A stretch of DNA of 38,571 bases from Spongospora subterranea. Taxonomy: Eukaryota; Endomyxa; Phytomyxea; Plasmodiophorida; Plasmodiophoridae. The translations under genes were made by a program, and so were the position numbers. Position 1 is the first letter of the stretch. The number at the start of each line of letters is the position of its first letter. Positions 12,901 through 23,928 of this stretch are shown piece by piece. The stretch spans positions 1 through 38,571 of the forward strand of contig OUQQ01000129.1 in assembly GCA_900404475.1 (NCBI GenBank). Direction: 5' to 3'. The notes under the pieces are model-generated. The model was not told the origin of the DNA. It searched no databases and saw only the letters and a list, made by a program, of their open reading frames with translations.

Positions 12901-14806
12901 CCAAGGTGAAGACTTGACAGTGCACGATAACGTCCATCGATCCCATTTATCTTTAAGGGGTGCTAGACTGTCAACCTTAGGAAAGTAAGCAAAAAGTGGA
13001 CCTTATTCTTTGAAAATTTACCTTCTCAGCGCTAAAGTAAAGCCGCACAGTCTTTACGGAGCGAATAGTACTCAAATCATCTAGGCGAATATGCACCGAT
13101 TTCACACTTTTCATGGATTGTAGCCGAATCATACGGCTACAATGTGTAAAACGCGCCTCAACTTCAATTTCACGGATTTTCAAAAGTTCATGGTTGCGTC
13201 GCTTGTCACAACATATCGAACAAGGTTCAGATGCCAAATAATACCCAAACTTTTCGGGAACAGCTGTAGAAGTTGTAGTAGGTGACGTTGAGGGAAAAGT
13301 CTCTTCATCAGATAGAGACAAGATCTTCCCGATACTTTGGTATATACTTCCGTTTGGATGCTGGCTAAGGGACTTCTCACAATCTGCTGCAAGGTGAACA
13401 AACTCCACAACTGCAGTTTGATAATCGTTGACGTTGAATTCCTTGACATTTTCGCTGATAAGTTTTGCCCATAACATGGCAAATTGAAACCCTCTGAACC
13501 CGAGCAGAGGTAGTTGCCCAAGTCGAGCATTCATGAAGGGGATACAAAAAGCTTGATCCGAGTTTTGAAGCACAAATGACGCTTCTTCACGCATTTTAAC
13601 TATTGGCGCAAACATTAAAATATCTATCAAACATGAAACATGTTTCTCGCGCAGATGAAAATAAAACTTCCCATCTAGTTTGATCGCAAGCAAGCTCAAC
13701 AAGAGTGATTGCAAATCAACTGACTCCGACGCTAGGCAGTCCAGAAAAAAAAGCTGAGTTTCAGGATGCTCAGACATATATCGAAGCCAGCTTGGAGAAC
13801 CATTGGTGGCAATTCGGATTATCGCAGAAATACACGAGAACAACTTCACTTGACAGACGAAAGAAAGATGATCGGAAGTGGATCCAATAAGATTACGAGT
13901 AGTGCCCACAAGCAAATCTAGGACAAAACTGTGATAAACAACAACCTGTTCTTCCACGGATCCGATAACACCAGACAAAAGCCTAACAGCACACGACTTA
14001 AAAATGGATCCTTCCGGAGCAATTGCTATTGCGACACATAACGCATCTATCCAATCTCTGTCAACGAGCTTGAGACGTTCTGCAACACGAAGCAGAAGAA
14101 GCAAAACCGTGGAAGTATGCGGTGAAGGATCAACGTTGCAATCAACATCATCGAGCAGCCGAGCCATGCGTAAAATAGCAGTATCCCTCGCTGGAATATT
14201 GATTTGCAAAGCACTGAGAATAAAGGGAGACCAGCGCGCTTTGATTCTCGAATGATCAGAAGGAGGTATGGTGTTGGCAGTCAACTTCAGGATTATGATT
14301 GCGGCAGCAGTTCCATCCATAGATAAGGCAGAAACGGGCGTCGACATGACCTGAGTTCCAACATCAGCATTCGCAGAGTAAATCATGTCTTACAAATTAC
14401 CTTTGTCCGTGACAAAGCATCAAAATAGAAATCCAGAAAGGAATTGTTGCAATCCGCGTCAGACTGGACCGCGAAAGCTGCTTGAAACTGGGGGGCAATG
14501 CCTTTGGACAAAGAAGTTACGGGTGACGACAAGAGCGCATTGAGGAAACATCGCGAAACAGCTACGCGAGCAGCGTCTCGAGGAGAAAAAGCAGTATAAT
14601 CAGTGGTGTCAGAGGGGGGAATGGAATTATTCATATGACTGCTCATGGATACGGCCAGCCTCAAAAGGGCACGCTCGTCGTCTGGATCAACGCCTCGTGG
14701 CACGCTAAAGAAAGTATAAATACAAGCATGCACTTCGATAAAACAAAACTGACAGAAGCCTATTTAGCGCTTCAATCTGTCTTTGCGACAGTGCAATTGA
14801 TTCCAT
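6928..14806 (-). CDS. UBR4: UBR4/BIG/Pushover-like E3 ubiquitin ligase, C-terminal half only
   Basis: A long multi-exon minus-strand gene; exon ends were not all resolved. The C-terminus carries the UBR4 E3 module. A hemiRING (about 8385-8150) reads DPGLTCMVCQEGYAYKPRE, then HFNTIHFMCH, with the Cys/His ligands in place. An SGGGRQSN-like block (SRGGGRQSNIKFIPYFL) lies at about 7800-7850, and the last helical part is at 7240-6928. About 12,806-12,620 encodes the family zinc ribbon, with paired cysteines (CPRC, CSQC, CRQC, CNECGFC). The rest is helical-repeat-like. UBR4 marks proteins for degradation in N-degron and quality-control pathways. The first ATG at 14806 opens a 50-nt exon (ending with CT), spliced through a 47-nt intron to VPRGVDPDD. 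Recalled UBR4 proteins are about 5,000 aa and have a UBR box in the N-terminal half. No UBR box is seen, and the next gene upstream is unrelated. Confidence 0.9.
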
Positions 14807-15071
14807 GATTGTGTCGGCGGCGGCACCGGGGGATTGTGCAGGCGCAATCCGAAATGTCTATTGCGAGCGTCGTTATCTCATTAATCCAAATTTAACATTG
14901 AACCTCTCTCGCGCACTATCGTTCATATTACATTACACCCATGACCCGGACCTACCAACAGCGGTGTACGGTATCGTACGGGAGGCGGGGCAGAGACAGG
15001 GTAGATCAGCGGTAATGTAGAGGTTGAGCGTTTCGATAATTTATTCACTACATACACACTTTCACATATAT

Positions 15072-17250
15072 TTATTGTCTTGAACATAGGCACTTCAATA
15101 GAGTCTCTTGGTCGATATTGGAACTGTCTTCGGACCAGTCAATGAACCTTGTAATCGATGAATTCAGGGATTGTCTGCGGCAAGCATTCATGGTAATGAA
15201 CCGAAGACCTTGATGTGGGTGCGGAAGTGCTGGCATTATCTGAATGAATACAACCATATGAAGAAGTGGAAATTTTGCAACAAATTAGCGTACATTGTTG
15301 AAAATAACCGAAATTTGTGATGTTTTGAACATTGACTTGATGCGAAGTCTTAAGCTATAGTCCAACGAGCGTATAGGCTCCACAATCTCTTGTCGAGCAC
15401 ATTCTAATCGGTTCTGAGACAAAATTAAGTAAGAAACACGAATCTCAACTTGAGACGTACCGAAATGTTATACTGGTCTAGCATTACCCGACCCTCAAAA
15501 ACAACACAATCCAGAACGAGAAAGCGGGGTGTCCGAGATTGGTCTTCTGGACCGATATCAACAACATATTCTCCAATAAGAAGAGTAGACTTCAGTTGTG
15601 TGTTCGAGGACTGGTTCAAAAGACGTCATTCAGAGAGCACTATTATGAACAGCAACAAACACCTTTCGCTTAAAAAAACGGATAGAGTCTGGAAGCGCCG
15701 TGAAACCGTTTCGCTCCACGAAATAACTCTGATCATCTATCAGTAGAAAAACCGGCGCCGAAACAGTTCTCCAAGTAACTAAATCTACACAATCTGAAAT
15801 TTCGGATAGCCCTAATGATCGGGATAAATGCAACACAGGTAATGAAAATGAACCGTGCGTACGTTGCAATGATTCCGGAGTGATAGCAGAAAACGGATCA
15901 GCGCCGAAACAACAGGTCAGAGAAGAAAACTTTTCTGAAATGCGACTAAGTTCAGCTTGATCATTTACACAGCGCGAGCCGAATAAATCGGAATAACCGC
16001 CTCCTAGTGTGGATCCCTGAGAAACACTCAGCAAAAAGTGGATAGGAATCAAACTCTACTACAACCTTTTTGGCAGGTAAGTCCCAGTTTGGACGCTGTG
16101 TACCTTGAATCATCCGTTGCCCAAGCTCCATGGCGCTGGAGGCAGTTTCGTCATCGTAGCGCACAAGTAATGCTGCAATCCACACCGATAAATAGATACC
16201 CGGTGGTCTGCTAGTTTTAAATGCCTCTCTGCAACGGAACATCAAAAATGGTTAGCCGGCAGTAAAAAATCCCTCACAGAGCTGCATCGACAGAGAAATT
16301 GTTCATCTCGACCAAATATGATGCAATCATGAAGCCAGTCAAATTAAACCCACTGCAGCAATGAACAGCGACATGTTTTCCAGGGTTTCGTTCAAAGTAG
16401 CTGGATATCAATAGACAAAACGCTTTGACTTCGTCGGCAGAAGGAATTCTGAGGGCAAATCAGCTAAACACATTTGGAACTCCACGATAGCGTACATTGA
16501 AGAGATAGATTTAGAGTTGGATTTTTCTTTCGACCGATATTCCTGCCGATCGTCGCAGACGCGAAACATACAGAGTTTAACACCGATTGCCTCAAGTTCC
16601 TCTTCCGACGTCCAATGTTGATAAGCACTGCGGCAGGTCGTCAGGTGCGATTTCGCTTCGGAATTGATGAGGGAAACGACCATGCCGATTGAAGCCTTTT
16701 TAGCACGAAGATACCTTGTGTTAATCGTCATTATTTAACTGGTCAACGAAAACTAGCAATTGTTTACCTGATTGCCATACCTGCATTAAACATATCCTCT
16801 TCAGCGATATACTTGTCGAAGTACGAGGGCAGAGGACATTTCATGGGCACTAACAGCGCCCCATGAACAGGATTCCCCATTCTTGGCCATTTCGTCCATT
16901 CTGAGCAAAATGTCTGCTCATCGCAATCAGAATCTGAATATTGATTTCAGAAAACCGCCAAGAGCAGCGGAGTCGCCAAAAAACAGGTGACTACCAAGGA
17001 CTGTCTCTTGTTCACGAAAATCTACATTTTCTTCGACAGTTAGCGTTGGGTAGATTTCCGAATTGGGATCAAGCGAAGCTGGCGGGGATGCAGGAAGGGG
17101 AACATCACCGGTAGGTTTGTCACTGTCAGGATATGTGACTTTATTCGCCAGCCACGACCCTCCTCCACGTTTACGCTTGCGTCCGCTGGTCACCGACTCA
17201 GGGTTCAGTTTGGGAATCGGCGTCGACATGATCTCGGAGCAATTCGACAC
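15072..17250 (-). CDS. RNGTT: mRNA-capping-enzyme-like protein, probable double pseudoenzyme
   Basis: Nine exons: 17250-16995, 16933-16768, 16714-16499, 16448-16278, 16228-16066, 16016-15663, 15589-15461, 15413-15294 and 15239-15072, all in phase, 580 aa. After a basic N-terminal extension (GRKRKRGGG) comes a cysteine-phosphatase-type RNA triphosphatase domain: WPRMGNPVHG, the P-loop HCCSGFNLTGF, and SRPPGIY. A guanylyltransferase-like domain follows, with RFLVLDCVVFEG and NRLECARQEIVEP. Active capping enzymes cap nascent Pol II transcripts in the nucleus. Here the P-loop arginine is Leu (HCxxGxNR to HCCSGFNL). The KxDG nucleophile motif is RTVS, in TWRTVSAPVFLLID. LLDGE is LLIGE, and the DGLIF motif is QGLRF. 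The protein stops before motif V and an OB fold. The frame is open throughout, so this is not an obvious pseudogene. A non-capping or scaffold role is inference. Confidence 0.85.
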
Positions 17251-17868
17251 GACACAGCCGCAACCTTTTCAGGTTTCAGACTCCCGCACCAACCACCTCT
17301 CTGGTGAACTACTGTACCTATTCCTGACCTCAATGCCGTGTGGTCACCAACATATTTAGCTACCTGTGTTCCTCAAACGATAGCCTAAAGTCAACATAGC
17401 TATAATTAGCAGGAGTTGTAAATACTGTGATACCGCATCCTGTGCATGCGCGTTGGTCAAAAATTGGTCACAAAAAGCCAACTGCGCCCAATTTACCGAA
17501 GTTTTTCAAGGCAAACCTCGGTAAAAAATGGTGCATGTATGTACGTTTACCCCATCAGTTTCACAAGAAAGATAAAGCTTCCGATAACCACAAATGAGCA
17601 ATTTTGTTGATTCAGGCTGGTATTCAATAAACTCTGACCAATCAACGAGACCTTGCTGCTAAGTGCACTTGGTGGGCAAGTTACAGACGCAGGTTGATAT
17701 CTCAGGTGTTGCAGAGGTCGTGTCTCCGGTTAGATAATGCTGGTTGGGTCGTGCAACTGAGGGCGGCGTTAGTGAATGCGGTCAGCAATCATTGTAGTCA
17801 AGACATCCTTCACCAGAACGTGATCTAATGTCTTGTGAAATTTCGGCAAAACTCTTCACGAGAACGTA
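17251..17868. other. Intergenic region upstream of the capping-like gene
   Basis: Probable promoter region of the minus-strand capping-like gene. I see no exon with family similarity. A short inverted pair, TTACCGA near 17498 and TCGGTAA near 17518, is the only structure noted. Confidence 0.4.
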
Positions 17869-18355
17869 TCATTTCAGCTGTTGTCTCACTTGCATCAGTG
17901 GCGACTCAAGTTTGAGTGGCTGGGGAAGATGGTGACTGTGTTGATCAAGCATGTTATTCACTGGCGAACTAATGTAGCGGCGAAACGTCGACAGCTGTAC
18001 ATCAACTTTCACAATTTGTATTCAAAAACACGTGGAGCAGCGTCCATAGGCTATCAAAGAATTAGTGATGCTACCTCCTGAACCATTTTAACATTAGCCT
18101 CTTGCTGAGCTTGTCGGAACTTTAGCGGCGGCGATTTACGAACCTGCCATTGAAAAAAATCTCATGCAATTTCAATAACAAAAATCGGTCATGAGCAAAA
18201 TTAGGCGAGCATAGATTCGGAAGACTGTTTTCCGAAAGAATTTGAAAAATTAGTCGCGTGAGAAAATGTTGATCACCCAATTCCATCACGATATCGATCT
18301 TCTCATGCAGCCGTTCTATCTGGGTTTGGAAGTTGCCCAGATTGTTCTGAATTAT
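17869..18355 (-). CDS. Possible small coiled-coil gene, unrecognised
   Basis: Minus-strand exon-like pieces. The first follows a CAG acceptor near 18356 and encodes NNLGNFQTQIERLHEKID, a heptad-like stretch. A second, behind a good pyrimidine-rich acceptor (about 18145), encodes VRKSPPLKFRQAQQEANVKM. It can be joined across an 81-nt intron with a CTAAT branch-like site to LSTFRRYISSPVNNML, ending at 17869. A convincing first exon was not found and the first junction is weak. The composition recalls small coiled-coil subunits of larger complexes, but I assign no family. Confidence 0.3.
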
Positions 18356-18568
18356 TCGACGCCCATCACATCAAATTCGTATAAACACCCGACAGTAAAT
18401 ATGATTCCACACAAGCACGCGTAATTAACAATGCTCATAGTTCGCTCTGTTTGGTTATTGGTGAAGAGGCCATATTGCGATTCTCAGGCAGATCATCACA
18501 AGTGTGTTCCCCCAGCTGCAAATGGCCATCAAAGCCCGCACGGACTGGAAATGTAACTGTACAATAAA

Positions 18569-18628
18569 CCTGATAATGTACACTTACACTTGATATATGT
18601 ACACTTACACCTGATCATGTACACTTTG
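18569..18628. repeat. Short tandem repeat, three units of about 20 bp
   Basis: Three imperfect units share CCTGAT, then ATGTACACTTACA. The self-complementary TGTACA core recurs in each unit and again near 18664. The array lies 150 bp upstream of the alpha-COP start codon. It could be a promoter element or a neutral minisatellite. Confidence 0.7.
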
Positions 18629-18777
18629 AGAGATAGGCGCAGCCATCCTGAAGTGCGCTTTATGTGTACATGTTGAACGTAAAGACCACCCGGGAACTCC
18701 AAAAGGGAATCTGTTTACGACCGATTACCGCCGTGGTGGGATTTGGATTACTGCCGTGAGCCAAGCCTTTGTTGTCG

Positions 18778-21700
18778 ATGCTATCAAAATTCGAGACAAA
18801 GAGTAGTCGGGTAAAAGGGCTCGCGTTTCACGCCAAGCGCCCTTGGATCCTCTGCTCGTTGCACAATGGTGTCATACAACTTTGGGATTATCGGATGGAG
18901 ACATTAATAGACAAGTTTGAAGAACATGATGGTAATGCCTAAAATTTATTCACTCTTTGACTATTCGATTTCTAAATGCTGTGTTTTATTATGGAAAACT
19001 CTTGATTTTTGCCGGCTGCAATCCGAATTTGCGAATTTACAAGCATTTTTTTGTCTTTTGTAACAAATGTCCAGTTTAGTCAATAATTTCGAATCAATTT
19101 TTCAGGACCTGTTCGAGGTATTGATTTCCATCTGACGCAACCATTATTCGTGTCGGGCGGTGATGACTCAAAGATTAGAGTGTGGAATTTTCAAATGCGC
19201 AGATGCTTATTCAACCTAAACGGGCATCTGGATTATATTCGAACTGTTAAATTTCATCACGAATATCCATGGATAATCTCAGCTTCAGATGATCAAACGA
19301 TTCGAATTTGGAACTGGCAAAGTCGAACGTGCATATCCGTTTTGACAGGCCACAATCACTATGTCATGTGCGCTTCCTTTCATCCCACGGAAGATTTAGG
19401 TAATTTTGTTTTTATCAAAGTCGAGTGTGCAATATTCACATCGTTTTTGCAGTACTTTCTGCATCATTGGACCTTACCGTTCGGGTCTGGGATATTTCTG
19501 GATTGAGAAAGAAAACTGTATTCTCAGCAAACGGCGGTTCTAATTCTAAAGAATTCTCTGATCGTCGCACAAATGGCTCCAATCCGGACATGTTTTCATC
19601 TTCCGACTTCGTCGTAAAATACGTTCTTGAAGGTGCGGAAGCTTATTCCGCTGAACGCCCATTGCTCGCTTAGTTCTATGAACAGGACATCATCGTGGAG
19701 TCAATTGGGCATCGTTTCATCCGAAACTCCCATTGATTGTATCAGCCGCTGACGACCGGGAAGTTAAATTATGGCGAATGAGTGATATCAAAGCTTGGGA
19801 AGTGGACACAATGCGTGGCCACATCAATAATGTCAGTTTGCTCCTACCTAACGCTATTCTTCGTTTAATTTTTATAGGTTTCCTGCGCCATATTTCATCC
19901 TCGTGAAGAATTGATTATCAGTAATTCAGAAGATAAATCTATCCGAGTTTGGGACATGACCAGACAGAACGCTCCCAGGGTAATAGCAATTCTCTGTCGA
20001 TTAATTACTTCCTGAAACTATGTATCAGGCCATCCGCAGGGAGAGTGATCGCTACTGGATCTTGGCAGCTCATCCTACTTTAAATATCCTCGCAGCAGGT
20101 CATGACTCTGGTATGTTCATGTTCAAATTGGACAGGGAGCGGCCACCTTTTGACGTCTACAAAAACTTATACTATTACGATAACAAGCAAATATTCGTTT
20201 TCAATTTTGCTACGAATAGCAGTAATGCGTTGCTCACCCCTCGTAAGCTCTATGCATTCGATACAATCGTTGTCCAAACTGAGCAAGTTTCATTTTCAAG
20301 GAAGACAAAATTCAGTCTCAGGACAACTAAAGACCAATCCTCGCTATTTACGGTATAATTCCATGAATCCCGCCGAGCATAACATTTTGCTTTTATCTGA
20401 ATCTGATGGAGGCACATATGAGCTTTACGTAGCCAAAAAAGTAGGACTTTTGAATTTGGGATTTTGCCGAGCTTATTCCCACTAATCTATTTATAGGAAA
20501 GTGAATTAACCAGTGCAAAGGATGTTCAAGCCCAGCGTGGTCTTGGCAAAGATGCATGCTTTGTGTCCCGCAATCGTTTTGCTGTTTTATCGCTCTCTTC
20601 GCGACTTACTATAAAGAACTTTTCCAACGAAACGAAGCGCACGGTTGACCTCCCTGTGGCAAATGTTGCGGCAATATACTCCGCTGGCACTGGTCAACGC
20701 CTGATCGTATACTGACTGTTGCGGTTACTGATCAACTTTATGCAGGTCGCATTCTTCTTTTCTGTACGGATAAATTTTTTCTTTTTGATATAGAGGCCCG
20801 TAAAGTTCTGAGCGAACTAAATGTTCAACCGAGAGGAAATATCAAATTTGTATCATGGTCTCGAGATCGCAAGTATTGCGCCCTAGTGTCCAAGTCGATG
20901 ATTCATATTTGTGGCCATGATTTAACCGAGATTGCAAGTCTAACCGAAACGAGCCGCATCAAAAGTGGTGCTTGGGATGAGGTAAAACAGCTCTCTGTCG
21001 CCGGTGTTCATGACTGAATTTATGCTGTGTCAAGGATAATATATTCATATACACCACGAGCAATCATATCAAATACTGTCTTTATTCTGGGGATATTGGA
21101 ATTATTCGAACGTTAGATGTTCCAATTTACATAACAGCGGTTCGAAGTGATACTGTGTATTATTTAAGTAAGATTTTGACTGTACTAAATCCGCTCATTC
21201 GAATTTACCATTTCATTGCAGACCGCGACCATCAGGCATGTATTCTTAAAATAGATAACAGCGAGGCAACTTTTAAACGTTCTCTGCTCGCTCGCCGCTA
21301 TGGAGACGTTATGAAAACTATCCAATCCAACAAATTGATTGGCCAATCTATCATTGGGTATTTACAAGAAAAAGGGTTTCCTGAAGTACAGCTTATAACG
21401 CGATTTGTGTAATGTGCTGATATGCTGTTTAGGTTGCTCTTCATTTTGTCAAGGATGAACGCTCGAAATTTATGCTTGCTCTTCAATGCGGCAATATTGA
21501 GGTTGCTTTGGAATGCGCAAAGAATTTGAATTTGCCCGACTGCTGGACAGGATTAGCAAACGCTGGCCTTTTGCAAGGTATGTCCTCGTTATTATCTATT
21601 TCTCATGTTCACAAGTGTTTGCTAGGACGGTGTGATGTTGTTGAATTGGCATATCAACAAAGTAAACAGTTCGAAAGGTTGTCGTTTTTCTATTTGATTA

Positions 21701-23701
21701 CTGGTGATCTGGTAAAGCTTGGAAAAATGCTTCACATCTCCAAGTAGAAGTTTTTTGCCGTCTTCGTTTCATGATAATTAAGGCATCTTTATAGGTTGCG
21801 CGAAGATAACATGTCCCGCTTTCACAATGCCCTGTTCCTGGGTGATGTGGGTGATCGTGTGGATTTGTTAAGCCGAACTGGTTAGTTGTTTTTCAAGGTG
21901 TGCTCTTGTATTTGACGTGATGCCCATTAGGCAATTCCAATCTCGCTTATTTACTTGCGAAAGCGCATGGTCTCACTAATGAGGCTGAGGCGATTTTACC
22001 GCATATAGAGGGATCGTCAGAATTTGACATTAGTCAGGCACAGTTGTTTCTTCCACCGCTGCCTGTCCTTCCCGGTTCGAATTGGCCACGGCTAGAGATC
22101 AAGCGAGGTTACTTTGATGGCGCTCCGGAAGATTTTAGGGAGTCTTCAGAAGATGTCAAATTTGAAGAACGTCAAGAAAGTTAGACTGAAGTTCTCTCAA
22201 TGAATGAGCTCAACTCTTTTTTAGCTGAGGCCGACCAGCATGTTGATATATCGACCTGGGCCGAAGATGTCGACAAAATTTCTGTTCCAGCTGATGGTAT
22301 CGACGATTCGCATATTGTTCCTGGTGAGCTTGACATTGTCGTTTCTGTATTTTATGTTTACTCGACCTTCAAGGAGGCTGGGGAGAAGACCTACTTGCTG
22401 CTCTTCCTGTTTTGTCAGAGGCAAGCGGATCTCAGGATCAAACTGTTCCCGTCGGAGATTACTTCGTTATGCCTGCTTCTGGTTTGAGCTCCGTGGTTTC
22501 TGGGCGAAATCGTACTCTTAAACTCCTCTCAGGTCATACTTTCTTACGTAACTGGGTTGAAGCGGCGTCCCTTCCATGCGACTTCATTGCTGCCGGCGAA
22601 TTCGTGTTAGGTATTTGTGATTCCTAGCTTCAGTTTTTTAGTTTTAAAATTTTCGGTTATGAAGCCAAGAAAGCGCTTACTAGAATGGCCGGCATTACTA
22701 ACTTCCAACCGCTCCAGCCGCACTTTACAGCCATTTTTATTGGAGCCCAAACGAGGGTTCCTGGAGTTGCAGGTTGGAACCGAGTGAATTAATAGCGCTG
22801 TCCTAATAATTTGTTATAGGAACATCATCGTGGCAAACGGGTTTAGAACGCGCGCCGAACAAACCGTTGATTGCAATATCGCTATCACATTTGTCGTCAA
22901 AAATGAAGGAGGGATTTAAACTTTTCATGGACACATCACTGCTACAGGTTTGCGATGGCTTAACATTTTTAGCAAGTCGGAGCTGATTTTTTCTCAGGAA
23001 GCGGCGTCCGCTTTCCGGGCTGTGTTACATATGGTACCACTCATTGCCGTCAGCAATGAATCCGAAGTCAAAGAAGCGAGCAACATTGTCGCAACGTGCA
23101 AAGAGTACATTATTGCGACTGGGCTGGCCTTGGCCAGGCAAGAGGTCAGCTGTCGGTGTCGTGCACGTTGCCGTTAACCCTTACTTGTGTGCAGGCTAGC
23201 GATGTTCGTAAATGCGAACTCTCTGCGCTTATGACGATCTGCCGTCTCCAGGCAGTTCACATGTTCCTTTGCCTTTACTCAGCCATAGGCTTTGCGATGA
23301 AACTTCAAAATTTTCATCTTACCGGGTTCTTGGCCAGGCGTTTTCTGGAACTATCCCGGAGTAATGTCTTACCTCGTTCACTAGAGAAAGCTGCCGAAAA
23401 CATTAAACAGGTGAGAATCACAATCCTGTATTTAGTAATTATTTATTTCTATCACCTTGTGTAGGTTGCGCGCCATTGCGATCAAAACGACCATGATGCG
23501 GCACCGATCAGTTTTGATCCGTCTGAGCCAACAAAGATTGATGCGTTGTCATTCGAGCCTCTTCCATTCACCTCAAGTACTGTAGTGGTGTGTCCACTGT
23601 GTTCCAGTGTATTTTCCAACCAGCAACTGAAAAAGGTTTGCTCAACTTGCCAAATTGCGACAATAGGGGTCCCCAGCCAAGGCCTGTTCACCCAGATATA
23701 A
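18778..23701 (+). CDS. COPA: Coatomer subunit alpha (alpha-COP)
   Basis: Multi-exon gene of about 1,200 codons with many introns of 45-90 nt. Exon 1 is 18778-18931 and joins in phase to 19106. It opens with [18 protein letters not shown], the family's characteristic start. N-terminal WD40 repeats follow ([56 protein letters not shown]), then a second propeller, and the helical solenoid ([27 protein letters not shown]). The C-terminal domain that binds epsilon-COP ends with a zinc-ribbon-like CPLC/CSTC pair and a stop at 23699-23701, with AATAAA just after. Alpha-COP is a COPI coat subunit that reads KKxx retrieval signals for Golgi-to-ER transport. In-frame stops in the raw sequence fall inside introns, and I saw no break. 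The start is fixed by homology. Confidence 0.95.
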
Positions 23702-23928
23702 GAAATAAAATTAAAATATGCAGTGTTTCCCTTCTTTTATCACCTAATTATCACGCTAAAAGTTTCCACCTCGGTAAAGTATTACAGGTTTCGTGTTTTG
23801 TGCTCTCCCGGTTGCCATCCCTTACACCCTTGTGTACTTGTGGGCATCTCTTTCATTCATCGTGCTAGCTCGCTCGTCATAATTCACAAACATTGAATTA
23901 GAGGTTCTCCAACCTATCAGTATTCTGC

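Noticed and set aside
18569..18628. CRISPR-like short repeat
   Set aside because: The units are contiguous with no unique spacers, and the genome is eukaryotic.
19425..22627. In-frame stops in the alpha-COP region, as if a pseudogene
   Set aside because: Each stop checked lies between a GT and an AG that restore frame and family sequence, so they are intronic.
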